Shown here in pieces: positions 56,001 through 64,000 of a stretch of 64,000 nucleotides of DNA. Each line of letters opens with the position of its first letter. Positions within the stretch are counted from its first letter, which is position 1. Both the position numbers and the translations under genes were made by a program. The stretch is from Anaeramoeba flamelloides (Eukaryota; Metamonada; Anaeramoebidae). The DNA lies in assembly GCA_027625915.1 (NCBI GenBank), contig JANTQA010000042.1, positions 1,996,001-2,060,000 of the forward strand. The letters run 5' to 3'. The notes below the pieces were generated by a model. It saw nothing but the letters and a program-made list of their open reading frames with translations, made no database searches and was not told the origin of the DNA.

Positions 56001-58305
56001 GATCTTCTTAATTTGGAAGAATCAAAACAAACCATTATCTTGAATTTCTCGACCCCATTACTATTTTTTATTATTTTACAAAACATTTTTTAACAAATTT
56101 GTTTTTAAAATTCTTTTTTCAAATATTTTTATCAACCCAGGCCAAAACAAAGAATATTGCTTCAAAGATTAAAGTAAAAAGGATTTAATTCTAGGAATCA
56201 AACAAACAGTTACAAAAGATTCAATCCAAAAAAGAAAAAGAAAAATTGACAAAAATTTTAAAGTCTAACTCAGAATTATTTTGAGTTTTTCTATTTTAAT
56301 TGAAAATAAATAATTATAAAATCAAACCAATAAATCTAATAATCTTTATTCTCTGAAGAGGAATTTAAAAAAATATGATATTTTCTTCAAATAAAACTAG
56401 AATTAGATGAATTAAATGAAAATAGGATTTTTAAATTCATTTTGGAAATTCTGTAGAAATAAACAGTAATAATTTCTAAAAAATTTTACAAACAAAATTA
56501 TTTTCCTACATAAATTAAAAACAAAACCAAATAAAAAATAAGGAATTGTCATATCAAAGGTTACAGATAAGATCAAGAAATAAATGATTTTTGTATTTAT
56601 TTTTTTTAGATCAATCTTTTTCATTTTTTTTGAATTCCATTTTACGGTTGGTATGAAAATAATTATATTAGGATATCTGAAACTCTACATATTTATTAAA
56701 ATATCAATGTATTTGGTTAAAGAGATGATTTGAATAATTCAGTTTCGCATAAATGGTGGCACTCAAAATTTGAAAAATGTACTTACTCCCTTTAGAAATG
56801 ATTTTAATGATTCAGTTTCTCAGAAACTTAGACACCAAAACTTGGCAAACTGTACTCACTACCCTTAATTAACATGCATACGTACATACACACATATGTA
56901 CGTATGCATAAATACAAATGTACATATGTGCATACATGTAAATCTATAATGATATTTTTGTAAAGAAAGTTTATTTTGAATTTGTTCATAATTATTAATA
57001 ATAAACCACTAATTACTTTTAATTTAAAAATACCTTCACTCCAAATAATAACAAAGGTATAATTCTACGAAAGAATTAGGAATCAAGGGTGACACAGAAG
57101 TAAAAAAAATACCAACTTTTGTAGCACATAATGTCGAAAGTGTTTATTCAGGTAATTATGCTTTTCATTTTTTTTATCAAACAACTGATGGTAAAGTATA
57201 TTTTTCAGGAAGAACCGGAGAAAAATCAGCACTCTCCATTAGCACCAACGAAAGCTTGCCAAAAGAAGTTACACGTTTTGGCAATGAAACAATCCTTGAT
57301 ATTTCATGCGATTATGAGCATTCAATGATATTGACACAGACCGAACAATTAGAGACAAAACTTTATATGATGGGCCCATCAGCATCTGGGGAAGTTGATT
57401 TTTTTAAAGGTAAGCCAATTAAAAAAATTATGGCCGGTGACCGAAATAACTTAGTTTTATTAGAAAATAACGATCTCTATGAAATTAAAACGGGTAGTTC
57501 TAAATGGCTTCTAAATAATAGTGTTTTTAGAATTAATGTAGCCATCCCTGGGGGACTTGAAATTAATCTTGCATGTGGGTACGAGACTTATTGGATCTAT
57601 ACTACAACCGGGAATGCTTTGTTACAGGATTTACTAGAATGCTATCAAAAAAGTATAATAACCGATAGTAAAATTTCCAAATTTTCTACACATAAAATAT
57701 TCCTCGAAATAAGATTACAAGCGCCATTCGAGAAAGTTAAGCAAATTCTCGAAACATTCGATGATGAAAAAATTGATCTAGTTTTACAATGGTGTTATTC
57801 AAACCAAATAAATGATATTAAATTGATCAATCTTATTGGGGACAAATTTGGCATCGAAAATATTATGGAAAAGAGTGTACAAAATGATCTACTCTTATTG
57901 TCAAAAGATAATGACTCAAAGGATTTTGATATCATTGTAAAGGATTACATAGAAGAAAATGAAGAAGAAAACGACCAAGATAATGATGACGAAGACGAAG
58001 AAGGTGATTTCGAACAAATACCAATACATAAGTTTATTTTGGCTGCCAGATCAGGCTTATTTAGGGAAATGTTTAAAAGTGTGAAACAAAAGACAAATAG
58101 CGTTGAAGACTATTCCGGAAAATCAATCGAGGCAATAGAGCATTTTGTTAATTATCTTTATACAGACGATATACAATTAACAGCAGATGACGACCCTCAA
58201 TTAATTGTCGAAGAATTACAAGATGCCGTTGAATACTATCAATTAAATCCACAATCTAACTTACCATATACATTAAAAAAAATTGAAAATCAATTTAAAA
58301 AATAA
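47006..58305 (+). CDS. RCC1-repeat/BTB-domain protein, three exons with giant introns
   Basis: Exons 47006-47288, 53338-53494 and 57057-58305 join in phase (GT...AG) to 562 residues. The N-terminal half has RCC1-type beta-propeller repeats. Each splice restores a repeat: SLGRN|SYGQRGIGNQ at exon 1/2 and LYSCG|YNSTKELGIKGD at exon 2/3. Other repeat marks are HGTVIVFEDGKV, HHLFLTSDGKVYSLGR and TTDGKVYFSGRTG. The C-terminal part is a divided BTB/POZ-like region: THKIFLEIRLQ at about residue 359, then an acidic linker at 446-466, then IPIHKFILAARSGLFREMF at 468-486 with VEDYSGKS and FVNYLYTDDIQL. BTB proteins of this kind often act as cullin-3 adaptors or binding modules, while the RCC1 part can bind small GTPases or other partners; the partner here is unknown. 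Similar RCC1-BTB proteins are expanded in some amoebae. About 85% of the gene is intron (6,049 and 3,562 bp). Confidence 0.9.
47805..48297 (-). mobile_element. Family B TIR element, copy 2
   Basis: About 493 bp. The left end carries GATTTTTAATTGGGAATACT and the right end the complementary TTCCCAATTAAAAATC, with AAAGTGAAAAA/TTTCACTTTTTT outside them. The interior GGTTTTGGAGATCTCAAA...AAATTTTTTCAACAAATTTT is the reverse complement of the interior of 63569-63988. Confidence 0.75.
48322..48593 (-). mobile_element. Family A TTAA-flanked MITE, copy 2
   Basis: 272 bp bounded by TTAA, opposite in orientation to the copy at 40649-40891. TAGTCCCAGTATAAAAGC at the left pairs with GCTTTGATACTGGGACTA at the right. 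The interior CAATCTCCTTTTTCAAAAA...GGTTGCCTGAAATGTAAAAA matches the other copy in reverse complement. Confidence 0.8.
48726..49672. mobile_element. TIR element L with a Cys-rich reading frame
   Basis: Both ends read TTAAGG(G/T)ACTA(A/G)TCTCTATTAA inward, giving 22-bp inverted repeats with two mismatches and TTAA at each tip; length 947 bp. The left end has an extra inverted copy making a hairpin at about 48733-48777. A plus-strand frame near 48978-49163 reads MNKKAKPCCFCGRRTKNNLK. That is a possible zinc-binding knuckle, but far too short for a transposase. It may be a decayed larger relative of the TTAA-flanked family A. Confidence 0.55.
49845..50066 (+). repeat. Family G repeat, copy 1
   Basis: Direct copy of 59873-60090, roughly 75-80% identical by eye: TTTTTATGGGTCTGTCCTTCC, TTAATGAAATAATTTTAAA, AATCGTGAAAT, TTTAAGTAAAA and CACTTAGAGTACAATTTACA. 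No inverted ends seen and no coding capacity. Confidence 0.65.
56641..56866 (+). mobile_element. Family M short repeat, copy 2, with an extra tandem unit
   Basis: 56641-56794 matches 20113-20267 in reverse orientation. A second imperfect unit of about 70 bp (GATTTTAATGATTCAGTTTC...CTGTACTCACTACCCTTAA) follows directly, resembling the last half of the first (GATTTGAATAATTCAGTTTC...TGTACTTACTCCCTTTAG). Confidence 0.65.
56874..56909. repeat. Perfect 15-bp hairpin of alternating purine/pyrimidine
   Basis: ATGCATACGTACATA, a 6-base loop, then TATGTACGTATGCAT. The alternating tract continues irregularly to about 56940 (GTACATATGTGCATACATGT). It is capable of cruciform or Z-type structure and lies about 150 bp before the last exon of the RCC1-BTB gene. 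Confidence 0.85.
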
Positions 58306-58559
58306 TTATTTATTCGTTTTTATTTTTTTTTTTTAATATAAAGCTATATTTTGACCAATTATTATTAATATTAATTCTTAACAGATTATTATAAGCTAGT
58401 ATTGATTTATATTATATATATATATATTATATGCTTTTTCACCACATATTTTTCTAAAATTTTTAAAAAAGACAACAAAAATTAATAAATTTAATCTATT
58501 GGTAGAAAGTTTTTTGGAATTTTTATTATTAAAAAAATATAATTTTTGTATTATTAATT

Positions 58560-58930
58560 CGAGGAAGTGATTCAATAAAAGTACATCTTGTTTGCCATTA
58601 GATTTTCCAGAGTTTGAAAGAATTGAGTAAAATCTTTGATTTTTCTCTATTCTTTTATTTTCTGGAAAAGCTTCGTTAGGTTTTTTTTATTTTTTGAAAT
58701 GTAAAGAAAATTTATTTAATTTTCTTTTCATTTTAAAAATTAAAAAAAAAACGAGGTACTCTACTGTACTTCCGGTTAGGCTTTTTTTTAATTTGAGAAA
58801 TAAACCGAAAATTTATTTAATTTTTAATTTATTTCTTAAATTCAAAAAACTACCGTTAGCTTTTCCAGAGTTTAATAGAATTGCGTAAAATCTTTGAGTT
58901 TTCTCTATTCTTTTAAATTCTGGAAAATAT
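58560..58930. repeat. Family E repeat, copy 3 (left part)
   Basis: Two internal variants of CAGAGTTTRAAAGAATTG(A/C)GTAAAATCTTTGA...TTCTGGAAAA and a GAAATAAACCGAAAATTT foldback, as in the other E copies. It is followed within about 55 bp by the family D element. Confidence 0.55.
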
Positions 58931-58984
58931 GGTCACTTGGCGGCATTTTCAGAAACTCTAAAACTCAATTTTAAATTTTTTATA

Positions 58985-59519
58985 AACTAAAATTCAAAAT
59001 TTTCCACACAGCTAAAACATACAAAATAATCACAATAATACAATTTTATTGAAATTGGAGATAATTTTGATTTTTGTAAAATATGAAAATCATTTTTTCA
59101 TCTTTTAGTTTTTGTTTTCATTTCATTGTTTGAATTACGTAACTTGTTTCGTTTGATCAAAATTTTTTTCAACGATTGATATTAGGTTAAAGTTGAGTTG
59201 TTCCAAATAGAAGAACTCAAATAAAATTAGTTGGTAGTATCGAACCATTTGATCGATCAATAATTCCTAATAGAATTTAAACAAATTTAATTAGTATTTT
59301 TTAGTTTTGCTCTCTCCAAAATTTTTAACACACCCATGATTTATTTGTATTGATAATTATTTCTTTATTGTTTTGTGAGTATTGTAATTTATAAACAAGT
59401 GTTAACATTTCAATTTGTGAATGGTTCTAATTTGGTAAATCTTCTTGAATTGATTAAATATTTTTTTTTTTTTTCACAAATCGAATTTTGTGGTGTTAAA
59501 AATTTTGAATTGGGGTTTA
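58985..59519 (-). mobile_element. Family D MITE-like element, copy 2
   Basis: 535 bp, the reverse complement of 3731-4264 over its full length, with scattered substitutions only. It lies between two blocks of family E sequence, suggesting insertion into an existing E copy. Confidence 0.8.
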
Positions 59520-59527
59520 GTTATTTA

Positions 59528-59665
59528 TAATGTATACAAGAAAAAACCTCAAAAAAAACTAGAACATTTCACCAATAAAATAGAAAACCTCAAAAAAACC
59601 TAGAAAACTTGACATATTGAAACAGAAAATCACAAGAAAAGATAGACGCTTGAGGACACTCCAAG
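59528..59665. repeat. Family E-like repeat, right part
   Basis: AAAACCTCAAAAAAAACTAG, AACATTTCACCAATAAA, CAGAAAATCACAAG and a GACGCTTGAGGACACTCC end. These resemble the CCTAGAACACTTCACAAATA...CAGAAAACTCAAG section of the other family E copies. Confidence 0.45.
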
Positions 59666-59872
59666 AAAATACTAAAATATAACAAAAAATCAATATTCTT
59701 TATTTACAACCCAAAAATATTGAATTTATCCTTCAAATCAACAATTTTTAAAATTCGCAGTATTTACCAACTACTTAGTTAGATATTACTAAGTAATCAA
59801 TAAAAATTCAAACACATCTTGTTATTTGTGTTTAAAATATGAATAGTAGGAAATATATAAAAAAATATTGTC

Positions 59873-60090
59873 AGCGTTTTTATGGGTATGCCCTTCCTAT
59901 GAAAATGATTGATTGATTTTTCTGAATAAGTTAAAAGAATTGGATTTTAATGAAATAATTTAAAATTGTGATAACTTATAATTATTTTTTTAATTAATAA
60001 TCGTGAAATACATAATTCCATACTTAAATTTCTGAAAGGGAATTTAAGTAAAACAACACTTAGAGTATAATTTACACTTCTTTCTCCATA
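59873..60090 (+). repeat. Family G repeat, copy 2
   Basis: Direct counterpart of 49845-50066: TTTTTATGGGTATGCCCTTCC, TTAATGAAATAATTTAAA, AATCGTGAAAT, TTTAAGTAAAACAACACTTAG. Confidence 0.65.
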
Positions 60091-60918
60091 AAAAAAAAAA
60101 AAAAAAAAATTTTTTTTTTATTTAATATTTCTTCAGTAATAATAATGAAAATTTCAATTTTTATTTTTAGAATTAACTTTTTTCCCAAAAAAATATTTAT
60201 AAAATTTCGAAGATCCTTTTTTTTTTCATATGATCTTTTTTTTAAAAAAAGTTTAAAAAGGAAAAAAAAATGAAAAAAAAAAAGGGAAATCCTAAAGTAA
60301 AAAAAATATCAAAAGTAAAAATTGAACAAAATTAAAAAAAAAGATTTAAAAAATTATTGTGAACAAAAATTTGAAAATATTTTATTCATAAGAATGTAGG
60401 ATAATCCCCACACAAAACATCTTCCAATAGCAATCTTATAATGTAGAATAACATTTTTGAAAAATAGTTTAATATACAATTAAAAAACTCTTATTGTTTA
60501 TATTTGCAATTTTTACTAAATTTTATTTGATAAATAATCATTAATACTTTTCTTAATATTATTTTGAAAAAAATAACAACTTTCACATGTAAAATAATTT
60601 TGTTATTACATTTTAATGTAAATATCAATAATGTTAAAAAATAAAAATAAAAATTTAAAATCAAATAAAATAATAATTATTTATTTTTATTTATTATTAT
60701 ATCTTATAAAGATCTTGAAAAAAAAAAAAAAAAAATCAAAGTGCCTTTTTAAAAAAAAATAATAATATTTAAAATAAATTAAAAAAAAAAAAATAAAAAA
60801 ATTAATATAAAATTCTTTTTTATAATGTTTTTTGTAAAAACGTTAGCAGGTGAATATGCAATTGATAACCAAGAAAAAAATCTAAAAGAAAAAAAAAATT
60901 AATTAATTCAAAAATCAA

Positions 60919-61956
60919 TTAAAGATTATTTATAATTTTTGACATTATTGAAGTTTTAAATATAATTTTCTTATTATTTTTAAATTCATTAACCAATTTC
61001 AATGTATTGTCAAAATGATATAATGTGTTTAATCTTTTTTTTTCATCAATTTTTATATTTTTCATGGTATTCAAGCCAGACATTGAACCAATCCAAATGT
61101 AATCATTTATATAAGGAGTGATTTTTTTAATTAGTGTATTGGGGAATTTTAAATAAGGTTCAATTGATACAGAAGTGTTAAACCCATTTTTGTAACATAA
61201 TTTCAAACAATTGAGTCTTTCTTCAAATGAAGGTGCATTAGGTTCCCAATAATCTAAAATATCTTGATCATCAGATGTAATAGTAAACCGAAATAATATT
61301 TTCTTTTTAAAATTAGAAAGTTGATTAATAATTTGTTTAATACATACCAAACTTGGCTTTGTGACAATTAATACTTCGTTTCCAGCCAAGATTATCTTTT
61401 TAGAAACGTGGATATAGTCATCAACAATTTGATCAAAGATGTCATGAGAAGATGGAAACATAAATAATTTAGGTTTTGATTTATTATTTCTCCATCCTTT
61501 ATTCACTTTCTTTTCATTCACTCTCAATGTAAAGTCTTCAAGATCAGTTTGAAAAAATCTATTTTTCATTGCCTTCATATAACAATACTTGCAATCATTT
61601 TTACAATTGCTGTCTGCAGTTAAAATGTTGTAGATGCGATCAGACCATTGTTTGTTATGTGATTTTTTTATTTTAATTTTTAATTCTTTCTTTTCATTTT
61701 TCCTTTCTTTTTCCTTTTCTCTTTCTCTTTCTTTCTCTTTTTCTTTTTCCTTTTCTTTTTCTTTTTCTTTCTCTTTCTCTTTCTCTTTTTCTTTTTCATT
61801 ATGTCTTTTTCTCTTTTTTTTTTGTTTTATTTTATTTTTTTTTTTTTTTTTTTTTTTTAATATTTTTTTATTATCATTTTCATTTTCATTTTCTCTTTCA
61901 AGAAATCCAAGAAATTCTTTTTGTAACTTTAAATTCATTTGATTCCTGTTATTCAT
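60919..61956 (-). CDS. Radical-SAM protein, SPL/DNA-repair-photolyase-like (COG1533-type), with Lys/Glu-rich leader
   Basis: Single-exon, 345 residues. Residues 98-345 form a compact radical-SAM domain: the 4Fe-4S ligands C116, C120 and C123 in NCKNDCKYCYM fit CxxxCxxC, which binds the cluster that cleaves S-adenosylmethionine. Further motifs are FMFPSSHDIFDQ, GNEVLIVTKPS, LFRFTITSDD, WEPNAPSFEERLNCLKLCYK and TSVSIEPYL. These are shared with bacterial and phage radical-SAM proteins annotated near spore photoproduct lyase. The substrate is unknown; DNA repair is only one possibility. The first 97 residues are poly-Lys and Lys-Glu repeats, an amoebal-type addition that may act as a nuclear localisation signal. 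This family is rare in eukaryotes as far as I know, so acquisition from bacteria or a virus is plausible. The base composition has fully adapted to the host. The ATG at 61956 overlaps the stop of an upstream frame. Confidence 0.82.
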   Translation of the reverse strand: MNNRNQMNLKLQKEFLGFLERENENENDNKKILKKKKKKKNKIKQKKKRKRHNEKEKEKEKEKEKEKEKEKEKEKEREREKEKERKNEKKELKIKIKKSHNKQWSDRIYNILTADSNCKNDCKYCYMKAMKNRFFQTDLEDFTLRVNEKKVNKGWRNNKSKPKLFMFPSSHDIFDQIVDDYIHVSKKIILAGNEVLIVTKPSLVCIKQIINQLSNFKKKILFRFTITSDDQDILDYWEPNAPSFEERLNCLKLCYKNGFNTSVSIEPYLKFPNTLIKKITPYINDYIWIGSMSGLNTMKNIKIDEKKRLNTLYHFDNTLKLVNEFKNNKKIIFKTSIMSKIINNL

Positions 61957-62144
61957 TATAATAAGGATAAATTAATAAGTATAAATAAATAAATAAATAA
62001 ATAATAATTATTAAAATTATAAAAGTTAAAAATAATGAAATTGATTTTCTGATTTCTCTTTTTAAAGGGTTTTCTAAAAAATGAAAAGATTAATTTTTTT
62101 TCTTCATAAAATTCTTTGGTTAGCTGGTTATTTGTTTTGTCCAT
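61956..62144 (-). promoter_or_regulatory. Possible upstream reading frame of the radical-SAM gene
   Basis: A 62-codon frame from ATG 62144 ends in TAA overlapping the radical-SAM ATG (TAATG). Its start, MDKTNNQLTKEFYEEKK, is protein-like, while the second half is Phe/Asn/Tyr-rich and AT-driven. It could be a regulatory uORF, a separate small exon or chance. Confidence 0.25.
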
Positions 62145-64000
62145 ATATTTAATGTTACCTTAACAATTTGAAATTATTTGAGGAATTTTTTTTTAAATTT
62201 TACAAAATAGAGTAGGACCAAATTCATGTCTTATATTTGGTTCGTTGTTAAAAATCTGAGATTGCTTTTTTCTGTTGAAATATTTGATTGTTGGTGTTTT
62301 TTGGTTGACGAATGGTTTTTGAATAAAATCAAAAAAAAGAAGAAAAAAGACGTAGTTTTTTTTGTTTTTTGTTTCAAAAAAAAACAGAAACAAGAACACG
62401 CCGAGAAGGTGATATGGGTTGTTTTCTTTTATTATTTCATTTTGTCTATTTTTAAAAATAATTTTTTACCAAGTTCAAGAGGATCCCAAAACCGAGTTTT
62501 AAAGGTTTTTTTTGATTAAAATATTGGTTGTGAAAATAAACAAGAACTGAATAACTTTAGTTCATTGGTTGATCATTATTTGTGGAAAAAAAGAAGAAAA
62601 AATTAATTAAATTTTGGTTGTGGGTTTTGCTTTAAACCTTCAAGTACGTGTAAAGATGGAAAGTTTTGTTGTTTTATTCAAGAAAATTTTGTAGAAAAAG
62701 GTTTTTGAAAAAAATCTTTTCTTTTTGTGTTAGTATTGTATTGACACACTTACAGTGTAAATAACTTATTCGTCAAATCTCTTTCTTTTGAAAAAAATGA
62801 AAATATCGGGATTTGAACGATTTGGGGTTTCGGAGATCGAAACACCATTTAGTTATTTCGGTTTCAAAATAAAATGGTAAAAGAAGGTTGGAGGTGTGAA
62901 ATTTACAAAAAAAAAATGAAAGAAAAAGAGTTTTTTACTTGAACTTTCGATCTTCAATGAAGATTAGGGAGTGAGACGGTTTTTAAAATAAATTCTTTTT
63001 TTCATCGTTATTATTTAGTTGCAAAATAATAAAAAAAAGAAAAAATTTCTGTTGGTAATTTTTAGAAACCCAAAAAAATACGTGGTAGTGTTTAGAAACA
63101 CAATAAAATACGAATTTTTGTTGGGAAATTAAAAAAGTTTTTATGAGTGGATCAAAAAAAGGATTTTCAAAAAAAATCAAAATGGTTGAAAATAAAAAAA
63201 TGATTTTGATTATTCTGTTTCTTACTTCAAAAGATTTGTGTTTCATTAAAAAGTTTTCAACAAAGTTTTTAAATTCTAAGAGTACAATAAAGATTTGACA
63301 ATTGTTTAATAGTTGAAAGGGTAATGACAATTGTTCGTTAATGTTTTGAAATTAAAAAGAAGATAAAGTGGGCGGGTTTTAACTTTAAATTGTTAACCAA
63401 GTTTTTAAAAAGAATTCAAAGTTAAAGATCCAATTTAACAAAAAGGAGTACTGATTTTGTCTGATAATTACGATATGTTGTTGTTAACTAAAAATAATCT
63501 TTTGTTTATTTACGGCTTGAGGAAAAAAAGCCATTGTAATGGCCTTTCCTTCACAATCCCCGTAAATTACCATTGTGCAAAAAAACTGAAACAGGAAAAA
63601 AAGTGAAACACAGTTTTTAATTGGGAATATTACTGAAAATTAAAAGTAAGATCAATTAAAAAAAGAATAAATAAATAAATAAATAAAGAAAAAATGAAGT
63701 ACTCAGCACAATAACAGTTTTTTTAATACTATCTTTATGTATTGGTTTTTCGTTGATATATCAATTATTAAAAATTTGTTGAAAAAATTGAATATTTTTT
63801 GATCTCCAAAACATCACATCTACAATTTCTATAAGAAAGTAGATTTAAATTATATTTGTTGGATTGATTGAAAATAATATAATAGGATTATTATTTGAAG
63901 TTAATTGATTTTTTATTTTACAATTGATTTTTTCATTTTCAGTAATGTTCCCAATTAAAAACCGTTTTTCACTTTTTTCCACAATGGTTATGTTCTTTAT
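62145..64000. other. Right flank, no gene seen except a family B element
   Basis: Mixed T/G- and A-rich DNA. The stretch 62530-63420 is somewhat richer in G than other intergenic DNA but holds no frame with protein-like composition on either strand. A palindrome AAAGCCATT-GT-AATGGCCTTT lies at about 63528-63547, just left of the family B element. Confidence 0.5.
63569..63988 (+). mobile_element. Family B TIR element, copy 1
   Basis: 420 bp. The left ACCATTGTGCAAAAAAACTG...TTTTTAATTGGGAATATTAC is mirrored by the right TAATGTTCCCAATTAAAAA...CCACAATGGT; arms are about 60-70 bp with a small length difference. The interior matches 47805-48297 in reverse complement (TTTTGATCTCCAAAACATCA). No coding capacity. 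Confidence 0.8.

Larger units (their letters stand above)
53495..57056 (+). other. Giant intron 2 of the RCC1-BTB gene
   Basis: 3,562 bp between GTAAGA and an ACAAAG acceptor. Mostly featureless AT-rich DNA. It carries a family M repeat and an alternating purine/pyrimidine hairpin near its 3' end. Confidence 0.7.
58306..60918. other. Intergenic region between convergent genes, filled by repeats
   Basis: 3' flanks of the RCC1-BTB and radical-SAM genes. It is almost fully occupied by family E (58560-58930 and 59528-59665), family D (58985-59519) and family G (59873-60090) sequence; 60100-60918 is A/T homopolymer-rich filler with nothing definable. Confidence 0.6.

Noticed and set aside
62811-62880. 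tRNA-like phrase GGGATTTGAACG (T-loop on the minus strand)
   Set aside because: The flanking bases do not form a T-stem and no acceptor or anticodon stem pairs at the right spacing.

Overview
This is a very AT-rich eukaryotic window, by eye about 75-80% A+T outside coding sequence. Proteins carry long Asn runs, poly-Lys and Lys/Glu low-complexity inserts. Genes are widely spaced, some with GT...AG introns and some without, and the intergenic DNA is full of short inverted-repeat elements. This fits a free-living amoeboid protist. The RCC1-BTB protein resembles families I associate with Anaeramoeba and similar amoebae, but I cannot name a species from sequence alone. I found no tRNA, rRNA, CRISPR or prokaryotic operon structure.

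Seven genes are supported. (1) 904-2412 (+): ecto-nucleotide pyrophosphatase/phosphodiesterase (ENPP/autotaxin-type) with an N-terminal membrane anchor. (2) 6568-6762 (+): a 64-residue Tom7, a small subunit of the mitochondrial outer-membrane import pore. (3) 13342-19077 (+): MON2, a large Arf-GEF-like Golgi/endosome scaffold. (4) 21576-about 30200 (-): Furry (Fry/Tao3/Mor2), the giant NDR-kinase scaffold, convergent with MON2. (5) 38918-43258 (-): 26S proteasome ATPase Rpt5, five exons. (6) 47006-58305 (+): RCC1-BTB protein in three exons, with introns of 6.0 and 3.6 kb. (7) 60919-61956 (-): radical-SAM protein of the SPL/DNA-repair-photolyase-like group behind a Lys/Glu-rich leader. An eighth reading frame, 33739-34194 (-), is a possible tail-anchored protein without a recognised family.

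MON2 and Furry are each uninterrupted apart from one-base frame changes at A or T homopolymers (two in MON2, one in Furry). These are most simply assembly indels, although real polymorphism or frameshifting is not excluded.

The rest, roughly half of the window, is repeat-laden. By eye I could define about a dozen families of short elements with terminal inverted repeats or foldback structure (called A to R here). Several occur two or three times, often in opposite orientation: A (TTAA-flanked, 243/272 bp), B (420/493 bp), C (489 bp, with a second copy of similar length and a fragment), D (534/535 bp plus a weaker copy), E (hairpin-rich, three copies, one apparently split by a D copy), G, H, I (185-193 bp, three copies) and M. 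They fill the introns of Rpt5 and RCC1-BTB as well as the intergenic DNA. No intact transposase was found, so they look like non-autonomous (MITE-type) elements mobilised from elsewhere.

The genes do not form a functional cluster: they are unrelated housekeeping or regulatory genes. The most unusual content is the possibly bacterial-derived radical-SAM gene, the extreme intron expansion by small elements, and the dense MITE landscape itself.
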